From an uncultured Emergencia sp. (GTDB lineage: Bacteria > Bacillota > Clostridia > Peptostreptococcales > Anaerovoracaceae), in NCBI GenBank assembly GCA_904420065.1, contig CAJFTU010000011.1, positions 1 through 64,000 of the forward strand: DNA of 64,000 bases. The letters are read 5' to 3'. Positions within the stretch are counted from its first letter, which is position 1. The number at the start of each line of letters is the position of its first letter. Below, piece by piece: positions 1 through 11,235 of this stretch. The translations under genes and the position numbers were made by a program. The notes under the pieces are model-generated. The model made no database searches and was not told the origin of the DNA. It was given only the letters and a program-made list of their open reading frames with translations.

Positions 1-150
1 GCCAGCTAAAGCCGGGGAGTTCTCGCACGAGACCTACCAGCGATTTCTTTCAGAAATCGGGTTAGGGCGGCGGTAAACTCCAGGCCAGCTAAAGCTGGGG
101 AGTTCTCGCACGAGACCTACCAGCGATTTCTTTCAGAAATCGGGTTAGGG
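1..150. repeat. Two direct copies of a ~67-bp element (1-67 and 84-150, one mismatch) separated by 16 bp; each contains a CGATTTCT-TTC-AGAAATCG hairpin
   Basis: Direct reading: gccagctaaagc[c/t]ggggagttctcgcacgagacctaccagcgatttctttcagaaatcgggttaggg occurs twice immediately upstream of rpsH. Confidence 0.95.
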
Positions 151-185
151 CTTCGAACCATGCAAGAGGAAGGAGATATACTGTA

Positions 186-584
186 ATGACAATGACAGAT
201 CCGATCGCGGATATGCTGACGAGAATCAGAAATGCCAATACTGTAGGTCACGAAACAGTTGAGATCCCTGCGTCGAAGATCAAAAAATCCATCGCAGAGA
301 TCCTGCTCGAAGAAGGCTACATCAATGGTTTTGATGTTATAGATGATAACAAGCAGGGCATCATCAAGGTACAGATGAAATACGGTGCCAACAAGGAAAA
401 GGTAATCAGCGGAATCAAGAAGATTTCGAAGCCGGGACTGAAAGTTTACGCCAAGGCCAATGAAGTGCCTAAGGTACTGGGCGGACTGGGAATCGCAATC
501 ATCTCCACATCCAAGGGAGTTATCAGCGATAAGAAAGCCAGAAGCCTGGGTGTCGGCGGCGAAGTAATTTGTTATGTATGGTAG
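186..584 (+). CDS. rpsH: 30S ribosomal protein S8
   Basis: [18 protein letters not shown]...; spc operon order. Confidence 0.98.
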   Translation: MTMTDPIADMLTRIRNANTVGHETVEIPASKIKKSIAEILLEEGYINGFDVIDDNKQGIIKVQMKYGANKEKVISGIKKISKPGLKVYAKANEVPKVLGGLGIAIISTSKGVISDKKARSLGVGGEVICYVW

Positions 585-596
585 GAGGGGATAGAT

Positions 597-1139
597 ATGT
601 CAAGAATAGGCAAAAAACCGATCGCGCTTCCTGCCGGTGTGGAAATTACTGTAGACGCAGACAATCTGGTTACAGTAAAAGGACCAAAAGGCACTCTGCA
701 GGAACAGATCAGCAAACTGATCAGTGTAGAAGTAAAAGATAACGAAGTAGTATTCACCAGAGGATCTGATGCGAGAGAGCACAGAGCTCAGCACGGTCTG
801 GCAAGAGCTCTCGTCAATAACATGGTCGTCGGTGTTACCAATGGATACGAGAAGAAACTCCAGTTAGTCGGTGTCGGCTACAGAGCGGAGAAAAAAGGCA
901 AGAAACTGGTAATGAACCTGGGCTTTTCCCACCCTGTAGAAATGGAAGATCCGGAAGGCATCACCACAGAAACGCCGGATGCGACAACCGTAGTCGTAAA
1001 AGGAATCGATAAGGCAGCAGTTGGAAACTATGCGGCCAACATCAGAGCGTGGAGAGAACCTGAACCGTACAAGGGCAAGGGAATCAAGTACGATGACGAA
1101 GTTATCCGCAGAAAAGAAGGAAAAGCTGGAGCTAAATAA
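597..1139 (+). CDS. rplF: 50S ribosomal protein L6
   Basis: [16 protein letters not shown]...; operon order. Confidence 0.98.
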   Translation: MSRIGKKPIALPAGVEITVDADNLVTVKGPKGTLQEQISKLISVEVKDNEVVFTRGSDAREHRAQHGLARALVNNMVVGVTNGYEKKLQLVGVGYRAEKKGKKLVMNLGFSHPVEMEDPEGITTETPDATTVVVKGIDKAAVGNYAANIRAWREPEPYKGKGIKYDDEVIRRKEGKAGAK

Positions 1140-1157
1140 AGGAAGGAGTGAAAGAGA

Positions 1158-1523
1158 ATGGCAAAAGAAAGCAGAAATGACAGACGTGTTAAGAGACACG
1201 AAAGAGTTAGAAAAGATCTGTCCGGAACTCCTGAGAGACCAAGACTTTGTGTATATAGATCGAACAAGAATATTTCCTGCCAGATCATCGATGATGTTAA
1301 CAAAGTCACTTTAGCTTCTGCGTCTTCCCTTGACAAAGAGCTTAAGGCGGAGATCGGCTACGGCGGAAACAAAGAAGCCGCAAAGAAAGTCGGCGAAGCT
1401 ATTGCGAAGAGAGCGCTGGCAAAGGGCATCGAAGAGGTGGCTTTTGACAGAGGCGGATTCCTCTATCACGGAAGAGTAAAGGAACTGGCTGAAGGTGCTC
1501 GTGAGGGCGGATTAAAATTCTAA
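1158..1523 (+). CDS. rplR: 50S ribosomal protein L18
   Basis: Conserved C-terminus [26 protein letters not shown]. Confidence 0.98.
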   Translation: MAKESRNDRRVKRHERVRKDLSGTPERPRLCVYRSNKNISCQIIDDVNKVTLASASSLDKELKAEIGYGGNKEAAKKVGEAIAKRALAKGIEEVAFDRGGFLYHGRVKELAEGAREGGLKF

Positions 1524-1540
1524 CAGGAGGAGAAAAAGGA

Positions 1541-2044
1541 ATGCGTAACATCATAGATGCATCCAAGCTTGACTTAAAGGAAACTATCGTCAATATCAGA
1601 CGTGTAGCCAAGACAGTTAAAGGCGGAAGAAACATGAGATTCAGCGTTACTGTAGTTGTCGGCGACGGCGAAGGCTATGTCGGCGTTGGTCTTGGCAAAG
1701 CCCAGGAAATTCCTGAAGCAGTAAGAAAAGCGACGGAAGATGCAAAGAAGAATCTGATCTATGTTCCTACAGTAGGAACCACTATACCACATACAAATAT
1801 CGGTGTTTTCGGCGCCGGAAGAGTACTTCTGATGCCGGCTGTACAGGGTACCGGAGTAATTGCCGGTTCCTCCGTGCGTACCGTACTGGAAGCAGCGGGA
1901 ATCAAGGACGTCAGAGCAAAATCCATCGGTTCCAGCAACACCGGAAACATGGCTTATGCTACACTGGAAGGTCTCAGAAACCTGAAGACTGTAGAGCAGG
2001 TTGCCAAGCTGAGAGGCAAGACGCCGGAAGAAATCTTAGGATAG
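1541..2044 (+). CDS. rpsE: 30S ribosomal protein S5
   Basis: [20 protein letters not shown]... Confidence 0.98.
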   Translation: MRNIIDASKLDLKETIVNIRRVAKTVKGGRNMRFSVTVVVGDGEGYVGVGLGKAQEIPEAVRKATEDAKKNLIYVPTVGTTIPHTNIGVFGAGRVLLMPAVQGTGVIAGSSVRTVLEAAGIKDVRAKSIGSSNTGNMAYATLEGLRNLKTVEQVAKLRGKTPEEILG

Positions 2045-2058
2045 GAGGAATACGCGAT

Positions 2059-2241
2059 ATGGCTAAAATGTTGAAAATCACTTTGACAAAGAGTACGATC
2101 GGCGCTTCCCCTAAACAGAAGAAAGTTGTAGAAGCGTTGGGACTGAAAAAGATGCACCGCAGCGTGGAACTGATAGATACACCTGCAACTCGCGGCGCTG
2201 TCGCAAAAGTAGCGCATCTTGTTACTGTAGAAGAGCTGTAA
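2059..2241 (+). CDS. rpmD: 50S ribosomal protein L30
   Basis: [26 protein letters not shown]; operon order. Confidence 0.97.
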   Translation: MAKMLKITLTKSTIGASPKQKKVVEALGLKKMHRSVELIDTPATRGAVAKVAHLVTVEEL

Positions 2242-2262
2242 GACAGGAGGTGCAAGAATAAG

Positions 2263-2703
2263 ATGAAACTGCATGAATTAAGAGCGGCAGAGGGTTCCAC
2301 CAAGAACCGCAAGAGAAGAGGCCGCGGTACCGCTACCGGCCAGGGTAAGACCGGCGGCAGAGGTATGAACGGCCAGAAATCCAGAAGCGGGGGCGGAGTA
2401 AGACTCGGCTTCGAAGGTGGACAGATGCCTCTTTACAGACGTCTGCCGAAGAGAGGATTCACCAATATCTTCGGAACAGAATATACGACCATTAACGTAA
2501 AAGATCTTAACAGATTTGAGGCTGGAACTGTGGTTACGCCGGAACTGCTCAAGGAAGCAGGACTTGTTAAGCAGGTCAAAGACGGTATCAAAATCCTCGG
2601 TGACGGAGCTTTGAACAACAGCATCACAGTAAAAGCCAATAAATTTACTAAGTCTGCAATTGAAAAAATCGAAGCTGCCGGAGGAAAGGCAGAGGTGATC
2701 TAA
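2263..2703 (+). CDS. rplO: 50S ribosomal protein L15
   Basis: [22 protein letters not shown]... Confidence 0.98.
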   Translation: MKLHELRAAEGSTKNRKRRGRGTATGQGKTGGRGMNGQKSRSGGGVRLGFEGGQMPLYRRLPKRGFTNIFGTEYTTINVKDLNRFEAGTVVTPELLKEAGLVKQVKDGIKILGDGALNNSITVKANKFTKSAIEKIEAAGGKAEVI

Positions 2704-2704
2704 A

Positions 2705-3985
2705 ATGGAAATGCTTAAGAATGTTTCACAGGCTTTCAAAGTCCCTGAAATAAGGCGCAAAATGATTTTCACCCTGCTGATGCTGGTGGTGTTCAGAATC
2801 GGATCGAACATTCCCGTTCCGGGAATTGACCGATCCGTTCTGTCCCAGGTTTTCACGGGTGAAACGGGACTCTTCGATCTGTTCGATCTGTTTTCCGGAG
2901 GTTCGTTCAGCAACTTCACCATATTTGCCTTAAGTATTACACCATATATCACGGCGAGCATTATCATCCAGCTCTTGACCATCGCCTTCCCTTACTTTGA
3001 AAGGTTGGCGAAAGAGGGTCAGGAAGGCAGAAAGAAGATGGCTCAGATCACTCGTTATCTGACCATCGTTCTGGCTCTGGTTCAGGCTTTCGGTCTGACG
3101 GTAGGTCTGTTCAGACAGGCAGTTATCGATCAGACCTGGTTCTCCTTTGTCGTCATCATACTGGTGCTGACGGCAGGAACCGCGTTCCTGATGTGGCTGG
3201 GTGAAAAGATCAATGAAAACGGTATCGGAAACGGTATCTCGCTGATTATCTTCGGCGGTATCGTAGCGAGAATTCCGAGCGGACTGCGCAGTCTGTGGAC
3301 CCAGTATTCGGATGGTTCGCTTTCCATTGTTACCCTGCTGCTGTTTGCAGTTTTCGCGATTATCGTCATCCTGGGCGTTATCGAGGTACAGCAGGGTACC
3401 AGAAAAATACCTGTTCAGTATGCAAAGAGAGTTGTGGGAAGAAAGATGTACGGCGGACAGTCTACGCACATTCCGCTGAAAGTCAATCAGGCCGGAGTTA
3501 TTCCAGTAATCTTCGCCCTGTCCATCCTGCAGTTCCCGCTGACCATTACCTATTTCTTCCCGAACACGGCCTTCACCGATTTCGTGACCAAATGGCTGTC
3601 TCCTGCGGGAAATCCGGGCGTATGGGTGTACGCGGTGCTGAACGTACTGTTGATCATATTTTTCAACTACTTTTATACAGCGGTTACTTTCAACCCTGTG
3701 GAAGTGGCGCAGAACATGAAAGCAAACGGCGGATTCATTCCTGGAATCAGACCGGGAAAAGCTACGGTTGAATATCTCAGCAGAGTTATGTCAAGAATTT
3801 CCTTCGTAGGAGCGATTTTCCTTGCCGTAATCGCCACGCTGCCGACGCTGGTGGGTCAGTTTACCGGACTCAATATCAGTTTCGGCGGAACATCGCTGCT
3901 GATCGCTGTCGGCGTAGCGCTTGATACAATGAAACAGCTGGAAAACCAGATGGTAATGAGAAACTATCAGGGATTCCTGAAATAA
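2705..3985 (+). CDS. secY: Preprotein translocase subunit SecY
   Basis: Multi-TM, RIGSNIPVPGID motif, operon order. Confidence 0.98.
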   Translation: MEMLKNVSQAFKVPEIRRKMIFTLLMLVVFRIGSNIPVPGIDRSVLSQVFTGETGLFDLFDLFSGGSFSNFTIFALSITPYITASIIIQLLTIAFPYFERLAKEGQEGRKKMAQITRYLTIVLALVQAFGLTVGLFRQAVIDQTWFSFVVIILVLTAGTAFLMWLGEKINENGIGNGISLIIFGGIVARIPSGLRSLWTQYSDGSLSIVTLLLFAVFAIIVILGVIEVQQGTRKIPVQYAKRVVGRKMYGGQSTHIPLKVNQAGVIPVIFALSILQFPLTITYFFPNTAFTDFVTKWLSPAGNPGVWVYAVLNVLLIIFFNYFYTAVTFNPVEVAQNMKANGGFIPGIRPGKATVEYLSRVMSRISFVGAIFLAVIATLPTLVGQFTGLNISFGGTSLLIAVGVALDTMKQLENQMVMRNYQGFLK

Positions 3986-3999
3986 GAGGAGATGAGCAA

Positions 4000-4647
4000 A
4001 TGCTTAGAACAGTTTTGTTAGGCCCTCCGGGAGCCGGCAAGGGTACACAGGCCGTTAAAATCGTGGAAAAGTACAATGTTCCACATATTTCAACCGGAGA
4101 CATCTTTAGGGAAAATATCAAAAACGGAACGGAACTGGGGAAAAAAGCAAAGGTCTATATGGATAAAGGGGAGCTGGTGCCGGACGATCTGGTCATCGAT
4201 CTGGCGACTTCGAGGCTCCTTGCCGATGACTGCAAGAACGGATTCCTTCTGGACGGATTTCCGAGAACGGTATATCAGGCGGAAAAACTGGATGAATTTC
4301 TTAAAGAGCACGGTCAGAAACTGGATATCATTATCGACATAGAAGTTGAAAAGGCGGAACTGATTACAAGACTGACGGGAAGACGGGTCTGCAAACAGTG
4401 CGGAGCTTCCTTCCACGTTGTAAACATTCCTCCGAAAAAAGAAGGCATTTGTGATTTCTGCGGCGGAGAGCTGATGCAAAGAGCCGATGATACTGTAGAA
4501 ACTGTGGAGAACAGGATTGAGGTATACAATCAGCAGACGATGCCTCTTGTTGACTACTATAGAAAAGCAGACAATATTGTGACTATCGACGGAGCTCTTC
4601 CGCTCGATACTGTGTTTGCTGAAATAGTAAAAGCTATAGGTGAGTAG
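4000..4647 (+). CDS. adk: Adenylate kinase with zinc-type lid
   Basis: LLGPPGAGKGTQA; CKQCG...CDFCG lid cysteines. Confidence 0.98.
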   Translation: MLRTVLLGPPGAGKGTQAVKIVEKYNVPHISTGDIFRENIKNGTELGKKAKVYMDKGELVPDDLVIDLATSRLLADDCKNGFLLDGFPRTVYQAEKLDEFLKEHGQKLDIIIDIEVEKAELITRLTGRRVCKQCGASFHVVNIPPKKEGICDFCGGELMQRADDTVETVENRIEVYNQQTMPLVDYYRKADNIVTIDGALPLDTVFAEIVKAIGE

Positions 4648-4648
4648 C

Positions 4649-5395
4649 ATGATCGTCATTAAATCCGAGCAGGAAATCGATATGATGAGAACCGCCGGCA
4701 AGGTGAACAGTCTGATTCTTTCACAGCTTTCGGACATCATCAAGCCGGGGATCAGTACTCTGGATATCGATGCTTTCGTAGAAAAAACGGTAAAAGCTCA
4801 CGGCATGATCGCTTCGGAAAAGGGTTACTGCGGGTATCCGGCCAGCGCCTGCGTATCCGTAAACGAGGAAGTCGTTCACGGAATACCGAGCAAAAAGCGG
4901 ATACTGCAGGAGGGCGATATCGTCAGTGTAGATCTGGTTGTCGAATACAAAGGCTATATGGCTGATGCGGCCAGAACCTATGGCGTAGGACAGATCAGCC
5001 CGCAGGCGCAGCATTTGATCGATACCGCAGAGGCCGCGTTTTTCGAGGGTATAAAATTCGCCAGAGAAGGGTATCGTCTCTTCGACATATCCCACGCCAT
5101 TCAGGAGAAGGTGGAAGGCGAAGGTTTCGGCGTGATCCGCGACTTTGTCGGCCACGGTATCGGCAGTGAGATGCACGAGGAACCGCAGATCCCAAATTAC
5201 GGAAAAGCCGGAAAGGGACCAAGGCTGCAGAAGGGCATGACATTGGCCATTGAGCCGATGATCGTCGAGGGATCCTATGAGGTGGAAGTGCTTCAGGATG
5301 ACTGGACGGTGGTTACTGTAGACGGCGGACTGGCAGCTCATTATGAAAATACTGTCGTTATAGGTGATGGTGAGCCGGAACTGCTTACCCTATAG
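4649..5395 (+). CDS. map: Type I methionyl aminopeptidase
   Basis: MIVIKSEQEIDMMRTAGK; HGIGSEMHEEPQIPN; ATG at 4649 chosen over the GTG of the ORF track. Confidence 0.97.
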   Translation: MIVIKSEQEIDMMRTAGKVNSLILSQLSDIIKPGISTLDIDAFVEKTVKAHGMIASEKGYCGYPASACVSVNEEVVHGIPSKKRILQEGDIVSVDLVVEYKGYMADAARTYGVGQISPQAQHLIDTAEAAFFEGIKFAREGYRLFDISHAIQEKVEGEGFGVIRDFVGHGIGSEMHEEPQIPNYGKAGKGPRLQKGMTLAIEPMIVEGSYEVEVLQDDWTVVTVDGGLAAHYENTVVIGDGEPELLTL

Positions 5396-5416
5396 AAGTG
5401 AAGAGAGGTGTATTTA

Positions 5417-5638
5417 ATGGCGAAAAAGGACGTCATCGAAGCAGTAGGAACCGTTGTGGATGCTCAGCCAAACGCAATGTTCAAGGTTAAACTGGATAAC
5501 GGTTTTGAAGTGCTTGCACACATTTCAGGAAAAATCAGAATGAACTATATAAGGATACTTCCCGGCGATAAGGTCAAGGTAGAGCTTTCCCCTTACGACC
5601 TGACGAGAGGAAGAATTATATGGAGAGATAAAGGTTAA
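5417..5638 (+). CDS. infA: Translation initiation factor IF-1
   Basis: [24 protein letters not shown]... Confidence 0.98.
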   Translation: MAKKDVIEAVGTVVDAQPNAMFKVKLDNGFEVLAHISGKIRMNYIRILPGDKVKVELSPYDLTRGRIIWRDKG

Positions 5639-5683
5639 AGCGCCCCTGCGCCGCATCGCGCGGCGTCTTAGGAGCAGCGATGA

Positions 5684-5821
<138 letters not shown>

Positions 5822-5948
5822 TCAAATCAGTTAAATAAGCGTCTCATGTATGCCAGGGACATGAGACAGAAAATATTATTGTACTTTAGAACGCCTGTCT
5901 ATATCACTCCTGGTTCAGGTGACGGAAGATAGGAGAAGGAGGAAACGT

Positions 5949-6317
5949 ATGGCTCGTATAGCCGGTGTCGACTTACCAAGAGAAAAAAGAGTAGAAATCG
6001 GTCTGACTTACATCTACGGTATCGGAAGACCAACTGCAAACGCGATTTTGGAAAAAGCGGGAGTTAACCCTGATACGAGGGTTAAGGATCTGACCGAAGA
6101 GGAAGCAGGTAAGATCAGAAAGATCATCGACAGTGATTATGTAGTAGAAGGTGACCTGAGAAGAGAAGTTTCTCTGAACATCAAGAGACTTATGGAAATC
6201 GGAAGCTACAGAGGAATCAGACATAGAAGAGGACTTCCTGTCAGAGGACAGAAGACTAAGACCAATGCGAGAACCCGCAAAGGTCCGAAGAAGACTGTAG
6301 GAAGAAAGAAGAAATAA
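5949..6317 (+). CDS. rpsM: 30S ribosomal protein S13
   Basis: [26 protein letters not shown]. Confidence 0.98.
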   Translation: MARIAGVDLPREKRVEIGLTYIYGIGRPTANAILEKAGVNPDTRVKDLTEEEAGKIRKIIDSDYVVEGDLRREVSLNIKRLMEIGSYRGIRHRRGLPVRGQKTKTNARTRKGPKKTVGRKKK

Positions 6318-6334
6318 GAAGGAGGTAGGAAACG

Positions 6335-6733
6335 ATGGCTAAGACTGTAAAGAAAACAGTTAGAAAAAAGAAAAGAGAACGTAAGAACATTGAAAAAGGC
6401 CAGGCACATATCCAATCCACCTTTAACAATACTTTAGTTACTCTTACAGATATGGACGGAAACGCTCTTTCCTGGTCCAGCGCAGGCGCTCTGGGCTTCA
6501 AGGGCTCGAAAAAATCCACGCCGTTTGCAGCGCAGATGGCTGCGGAAGAGGCCAGCAAGGCCGCAATGGAGCACGGTCTGAAAACCGTAGAGGTTTATGT
6601 AAAAGGTCCGGGATCCGGAAGAGAAGCTGCGATCAGAGCTCTTCAGGCCGCAGGTCTTGAGATCACCATGATCAAAGATATCACACCGATTCCGCACAAC
6701 GGCTGCAGACCGCCGAAGAGAAGAAGAGTCTAA
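6335..6733 (+). CDS. rpsK: 30S ribosomal protein S11
   Basis: [28 protein letters not shown]. Confidence 0.98.
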   Translation: MAKTVKKTVRKKKRERKNIEKGQAHIQSTFNNTLVTLTDMDGNALSWSSAGALGFKGSKKSTPFAAQMAAEEASKAAMEHGLKTVEVYVKGPGSGREAAIRALQAAGLEITMIKDITPIPHNGCRPPKRRRV

Positions 6734-6755
6734 TTGAAGGGAGGAGTAATAGAAG

Positions 6756-7376
6756 ATGGCAAGATATACAGACGCTAACTGCAGACTGTGCAGAAGAGAA
6801 GGCCAGAAGCTTTTCTTGAAGGGTGAAAGATGCTACAGCGGAAAATGCGCAATTGAGAAGAGAAATTACGCTCCCGGACAGCACGGTCAGTCCAGAAAGA
6901 AAGTTTCTGACTACGGACTGCAGCTGAGAGAAAAACAGAAGGCGAAGAGATTCTACGGAATGCAGGAAAAACAGTTCAGAAATCTGTTTGACAAGGCTGC
7001 AAGAAAACAGGGTAAAACAGGTGAAAACCTGCTGATCCTGCTGGAGACCAGACTGGATAACGTAGTATACAGACTGGGCTTCGCTTCTTCAAGAAAAGAA
7101 GCCAGACAGCTGGTTGTTCACGGTCACTTCACGGTTAACGGAAAGAAAGCTACTGCTCCGGCAATGCAGCTGAAAGCCGGAGATGTGGTCAAAGTTAAGG
7201 AAAAGAGCACCAGTTCACCGAAATTCAAAGAAGTTAAGGAAATGTCCATTACTGTGCCTTCATGGATGACAGTAGATGTTGAAAAACTGGAAGGTAAAGT
7301 TATCGCTATGCCAAACAGAGAGGACATCGATACTCCAATCGCAGAGCACTTAATCGTCGAATTGTATTCCAAGTAA
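6756..7376 (+). CDS. rpsD: 30S ribosomal protein S4
   Basis: [23 protein letters not shown]. Confidence 0.98.
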   Translation: MARYTDANCRLCRREGQKLFLKGERCYSGKCAIEKRNYAPGQHGQSRKKVSDYGLQLREKQKAKRFYGMQEKQFRNLFDKAARKQGKTGENLLILLETRLDNVVYRLGFASSRKEARQLVVHGHFTVNGKKATAPAMQLKAGDVVKVKEKSTSSPKFKEVKEMSITVPSWMTVDVEKLEGKVIAMPNREDIDTPIAEHLIVELYSK

Positions 7377-7427
7377 TCCCTGCAGCATGAAACCGGTATT
7401 ACTTGGGAAGAGAAGGAGGTTTTTTTA

Positions 7428-8372
7428 GTGATAGAAATCGAAAAACCAACAATAACTAAATTTATAGATGAAGAGGGCGCTTATGGCAAGTTTGTCGTCG
7501 AACCCCTCGAAAGGGGTTACGGTACGACTCTTGGAAACTGCATGCGGAGAATCCTGCTCAGTTCTCTGCCCGGAGCGGCTGTAACATCTGTAAAGATCGA
7601 CGGAATACTTCACGAGTTTTCAACTATACCAGGTGTCAAAGAAGACGTTACAGAGATCATCTTGAACTTAAAGAAGCTTGCTGTAAGGTTGAACGGGGAG
7701 AATGCAAAGAGAGTCATCATCAACGCGGTAGGACCGAAGGAGGTAACCGCTGCGGATATCATCGGCGATTCGGAGATGGAGATCTTCAATCCCGATCTGC
7801 ATATCGCGACTCTCGAGGAAAACGCTACCTTGGTCATGGAGATCAATCTGGCGCGGGGAAGAGGCTATGTGCCTGCGGATCAGAACAAGACCGAAAGTAC
7901 GCCGATTTCGGTTATTCCGGTGGATTCCATTTACACGCCGGTTCGGAAGGTCAACTATACGGTTGAAAACACCAGAGTCGGCCAGGTCACGGACTACGAC
8001 CGGCTGAACCTGGAAATCTGGACTGACGGTTCCATCACTCCGGAAGAAGGCGTTTCTATCGGGGCCAAGATCATGCAGGAGCACCTGAATCTCTTTATTC
8101 AGCTGGATGATTCCACAGACGGAATGGAAATCATGGTCGAAAAAGAAGAAGACCAGAAGGAGAAGGCTCTCGAGATGACCATCGAGGAGCTGGAACTTTC
8201 CGTCCGTTCCTTCAACTGCCTGAAGAGAGCGGCCATCAATACGGTGGAAGAGCTGACGGAGCGTACTGAGGAAGACATGATGAAGGTGAGAAACCTCGGT
8301 AAGAAATCTCTTGATGAGGTAAAGGCGAAACTGGAAGAACTGGGACTCGGATTAAAGCCGAGTGACGATTAA
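7428..8372 (+). CDS. rpoA: DNA-directed RNA polymerase subunit alpha
   Basis: RpoA N- and C-terminal domains; GTG start after strong RBS. Confidence 0.98.
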   Translation: MIEIEKPTITKFIDEEGAYGKFVVEPLERGYGTTLGNCMRRILLSSLPGAAVTSVKIDGILHEFSTIPGVKEDVTEIILNLKKLAVRLNGENAKRVIINAVGPKEVTAADIIGDSEMEIFNPDLHIATLEENATLVMEINLARGRGYVPADQNKTESTPISVIPVDSIYTPVRKVNYTVENTRVGQVTDYDRLNLEIWTDGSITPEEGVSIGAKIMQEHLNLFIQLDDSTDGMEIMVEKEEDQKEKALEMTIEELELSVRSFNCLKRAAINTVEELTERTEEDMMKVRNLGKKSLDEVKAKLEELGLGLKPSDD

Positions 8373-8389
8373 GCGAAAGGAGAAGTGAA

Positions 8390-8731
8390 ATGCCAGGATA
8401 TAGAAAGCTGGGCAGACCGACTGCTCACAGAAAGGCTATGTTGAGAAATCTGGTAACCGATCTGTTCAGAGAAGGCAGAATTTCAACTACCGACTGCAGA
8501 GCTAAGGAAGCCAGAAGAGAAGCAGAAAAAATGATTACCATCGCAAAACGCGGCGATCTTCACGCAAGAAGACAGGTTCTCGCTTATGTTTACGACGAGA
8601 GTGTAGTAACTAAGCTCTTCGAAGAAATTGCGCCGAAGTATGCGGACAGAAACGGCGGATATACTCGCATCCTCAAGCTGGGACCGAGAAGAGGCGACAA
8701 CGCTGAAGTTGTTTTTCTGGAACTGGTTTAA
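8390..8731 (+). CDS. rplQ: 50S ribosomal protein L17
   Basis: [21 protein letters not shown]. Confidence 0.98.
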   Translation: MPGYRKLGRPTAHRKAMLRNLVTDLFREGRISTTDCRAKEARREAEKMITIAKRGDLHARRQVLAYVYDESVVTKLFEEIAPKYADRNGGYTRILKLGPRRGDNAEVVFLELV

Positions 8732-8743
8732 TAGAAAAGACGA

Positions 8744-8780
8744 AAAACACCCTGTAATGGATATTATAGGGTGTTTTTTC
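8744..8780 (+). terminator. Rho-independent terminator of the ribosomal operon
   Basis: AACACCCT...AGGGTGTTTTTTC hairpin and T-run after rplQ. Confidence 0.85.
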
Positions 8781-8893
8781 ATGGGCGAATATCAACGAAA
8801 GCCGCTTGCGCTCCTCTCTCTCAGCCGAAGAAGCAGCACAGCCGGCTCCGTCTTTTCCGGATTGGCAGTCAAGTCGGAAGATGGAAACGGGGG

Positions 8894-9213
8894 ATCTGCC
8901 ATACTGTTTGGTTTTTTTGCTTTTTCAGACGGACAGAATTTTTGATTCAGGAGAATCTGCCATATTGAAGAATTTTTTTCTGCTTTCAGACGGATTTTTG
9001 CTCCTTATCTATGGGAAATTTGGACAAAAAAAAGAAGATATATTGAGTAATCACTATATGTTGAAATTTTATTGATATTACGTTAACGAATTGTTGCAAA
9101 AATCATAATGTCGGCGTCTGAAAACAAAATAAATTTAAGCAGTATGGCGGATTTACTTTTTTGCTGCTTATTCGCTGTCTGAAACTGCGAAAAAAGAGGT
9201 TGGTATGGCAGAT
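8894..9213. repeat. Four 39-bp elements (8894-8932 +, 8955-8993 +, 9114-9152 -, 9175-9213 -) in dyad arrangement
   Basis: Consensus ATCTGCCATAYTG-n-TTTTTT-n-TTTCAGACGG; each exactly 39 nt; each pair offset by 61 nt. Confidence 0.9.
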
Positions 9214-9359
9214 AGGAAAATCGGAAACAGCCGTGGATAAACTGCAGAAGCAAGGAGGCGCGAAATTTGTCTAATTTTCCTCAAATAGGAGTTGTGGACA
9301 TTGGTTGGAATGCTTTACAATAATGTTACGCGGCAGAGCCGCAGAGAGGAGGAACAACA

Positions 9360-9860
9360 ATGTCTACACTGATCATTCTGCGGGGGAATTCGGCGAGCGG
9401 CAAGTCGAGCGCAGCAGGAATCCTTCAAAAGCAGCTTGGGGCGAATACACTTTTGATTTCTCAGGACAGAGTTAGACGTGAAATGCTGTGGACTCCTGAC
9501 GGAAAAGATACCAAGGCGCTGCCTCTGATGATTACCCTTTTGCAGTACGGAGAAAATCACTGCGAGCACGTGATTTTGGAAGGTATTCTGTACGCAGAGT
9601 GGTATGGTCCTCTCTTTGAGGAAGCGATTAGATTGTTTGGAACGAGAATCTTCGCTTATTATTATGATATATCTTTCGAGGAAACCCTGAAGCGCCATCA
9701 GACGAGGGAGAAGCGCTTTGAATTCGGCGAGGAAAGCCTGCGCAAGTGGTGGAGAGAAAAGGACTTTTTGCAGAGTATACCGGAAAAGGTGTTCAGGGAA
9801 GATGTTTCTCTCGACGATGCGGTGAAGCGTATCCTCGCAGATATCGGTAATCAGCGATGA
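9360..9860 (+). CDS. P-loop small-molecule kinase family protein
   Basis: Walker A GNSASGKSS; zeta-toxin/kinase-like length and layout. Confidence 0.75.
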   Translation: MSTLIILRGNSASGKSSAAGILQKQLGANTLLISQDRVRREMLWTPDGKDTKALPLMITLLQYGENHCEHVILEGILYAEWYGPLFEEAIRLFGTRIFAYYYDISFEETLKRHQTREKRFEFGEESLRKWWREKDFLQSIPEKVFREDVSLDDAVKRILADIGNQR

Positions 9861-9935
9861 CGATTGCCGGTCGGATCTTTTCTTTTCATTCTATACGATA
9901 TCATCCATCATTATCCATGTATCTTTTTCAAACAG

Positions 9936-9976
9936 CCTGACTGAACGTTTTGTCTCACGTTGCGTCAGGTTATTTT
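9936..9976 (+). terminator. Terminator-like hairpin downstream of the kinase gene
   Basis: CCTGAC-tg-AACGT...ACGTT-gc-GTCAGG followed by TTATTTTT. Confidence 0.6.
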
Positions 9977-10167
9977 TGTGCGCAGATTTTATCCGGCAGC
10001 GCATCGACTAAGCGCGCGCCGCCGTCCATAAAGTGCTTTCAAAGCGTTCCGCCATAAGAGAATAACAATTTTCCTAAAGATTGTACTATACATAAATACG
10101 AGTAAACCCTATAATAGACGTAATCTAATATTGAATCAATTCTTATGAAAAGGAGTTTAAGTGGGAT

Positions 10168-11223
10168 ATGAAAACGATTGACTACGATTTACGGAAAATT
10201 CTGGATAAGGCGGAAAACGACGAAGCGTTGAATCGAGACGATTGCCGGTATCTTCTCAATTTAGATGAAAAGAGCTTTGAGGCGGGACTTTTGAGGGCGG
10301 CTGCATCTTCGCTTATCCGCAGTAAAAATGACAATTCTGCGATCATATTAGGGCAGATCGGCGTCGATGTAAATCCCTGTCCGGGAGGCTGCAAATTCTG
10401 CACATTTGGAGAGGAGCACACTCATTTTGAACGCGTTCGGATGTCAGAAGAAGAGCTCTGTCAGAAGATAGAAGAATTTTGCCGCTATGGAGATTTATAC
10501 GGCCTGTACTTGATGTCCATGCACGACTACGATTTCGATCACTACCTCAAGTGTATCGAATTAGCCCGAAAAATTGCGCCGTCAACCACTCAGATATGGG
10601 CCAATGTCGGCGATACCAGTCTGGACGGGTATAAGCAGCTTCACGCCGCAGGCGTTACAGGGGTTTATCATGTATGCAGACTTCGCGAAGGAATCGACAC
10701 GGCCCTGAAACCGGAAGACCGCATAAAGTCCATGCAAAACGCACTGGAAGCCGGGCTGGAGCTGTATACCTGCTGTGAACCTATCGGGCCGGAGCATTCC
10801 GTAGACGAACTGGTGGACAATATTTTCATCGGTATTGAAATGAACATTTATCAGCATGCGGCTATGCGCCGTGTTGCCGTACCGGGAGCGCCTCTTGCGC
10901 ACTATGGGCAGATCAGCGAACTGCGGCTGGCACAGATCGTTGCGGTCATTGCGCTTGCCAGTGCCACGGTTCCGACGATGGCATACATGGGCGCTCATGA
11001 GCCAAACAAATTGTGCTATACAGCCGGGGCAAACATCATCACTGCCGAGAGTGGAGCAAACCCTCGCGACAACAGCGACGATACCGCTGAAAATCGTGGG
11101 ATGGACATGGCCCGCTGCCGCAAGATGATGTTTGAATGCGGATTTGATTATCTGCGCCGCGGCGATGAAAGCAAGATTCCTCTCGACTTTGATTATCTGC
11201 TGAAAACCGATTCCTGGCAGTAA
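10168..11223 (+). CDS. Radical SAM protein, biotin-synthase-like
   Basis: CPGGCKFC (CX3CX2C) motif and BioB-like barrel sequence. Confidence 0.85.
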   Translation: MKTIDYDLRKILDKAENDEALNRDDCRYLLNLDEKSFEAGLLRAAASSLIRSKNDNSAIILGQIGVDVNPCPGGCKFCTFGEEHTHFERVRMSEEELCQKIEEFCRYGDLYGLYLMSMHDYDFDHYLKCIELARKIAPSTTQIWANVGDTSLDGYKQLHAAGVTGVYHVCRLREGIDTALKPEDRIKSMQNALEAGLELYTCCEPIGPEHSVDELVDNIFIGIEMNIYQHAAMRRVAVPGAPLAHYGQISELRLAQIVAVIALASATVPTMAYMGAHEPNKLCYTAGANIITAESGANPRDNSDDTAENRGMDMARCRKMMFECGFDYLRRGDESKIPLDFDYLLKTDSWQ

Positions 11224-11235
11224 GGAGAGAAGAAG

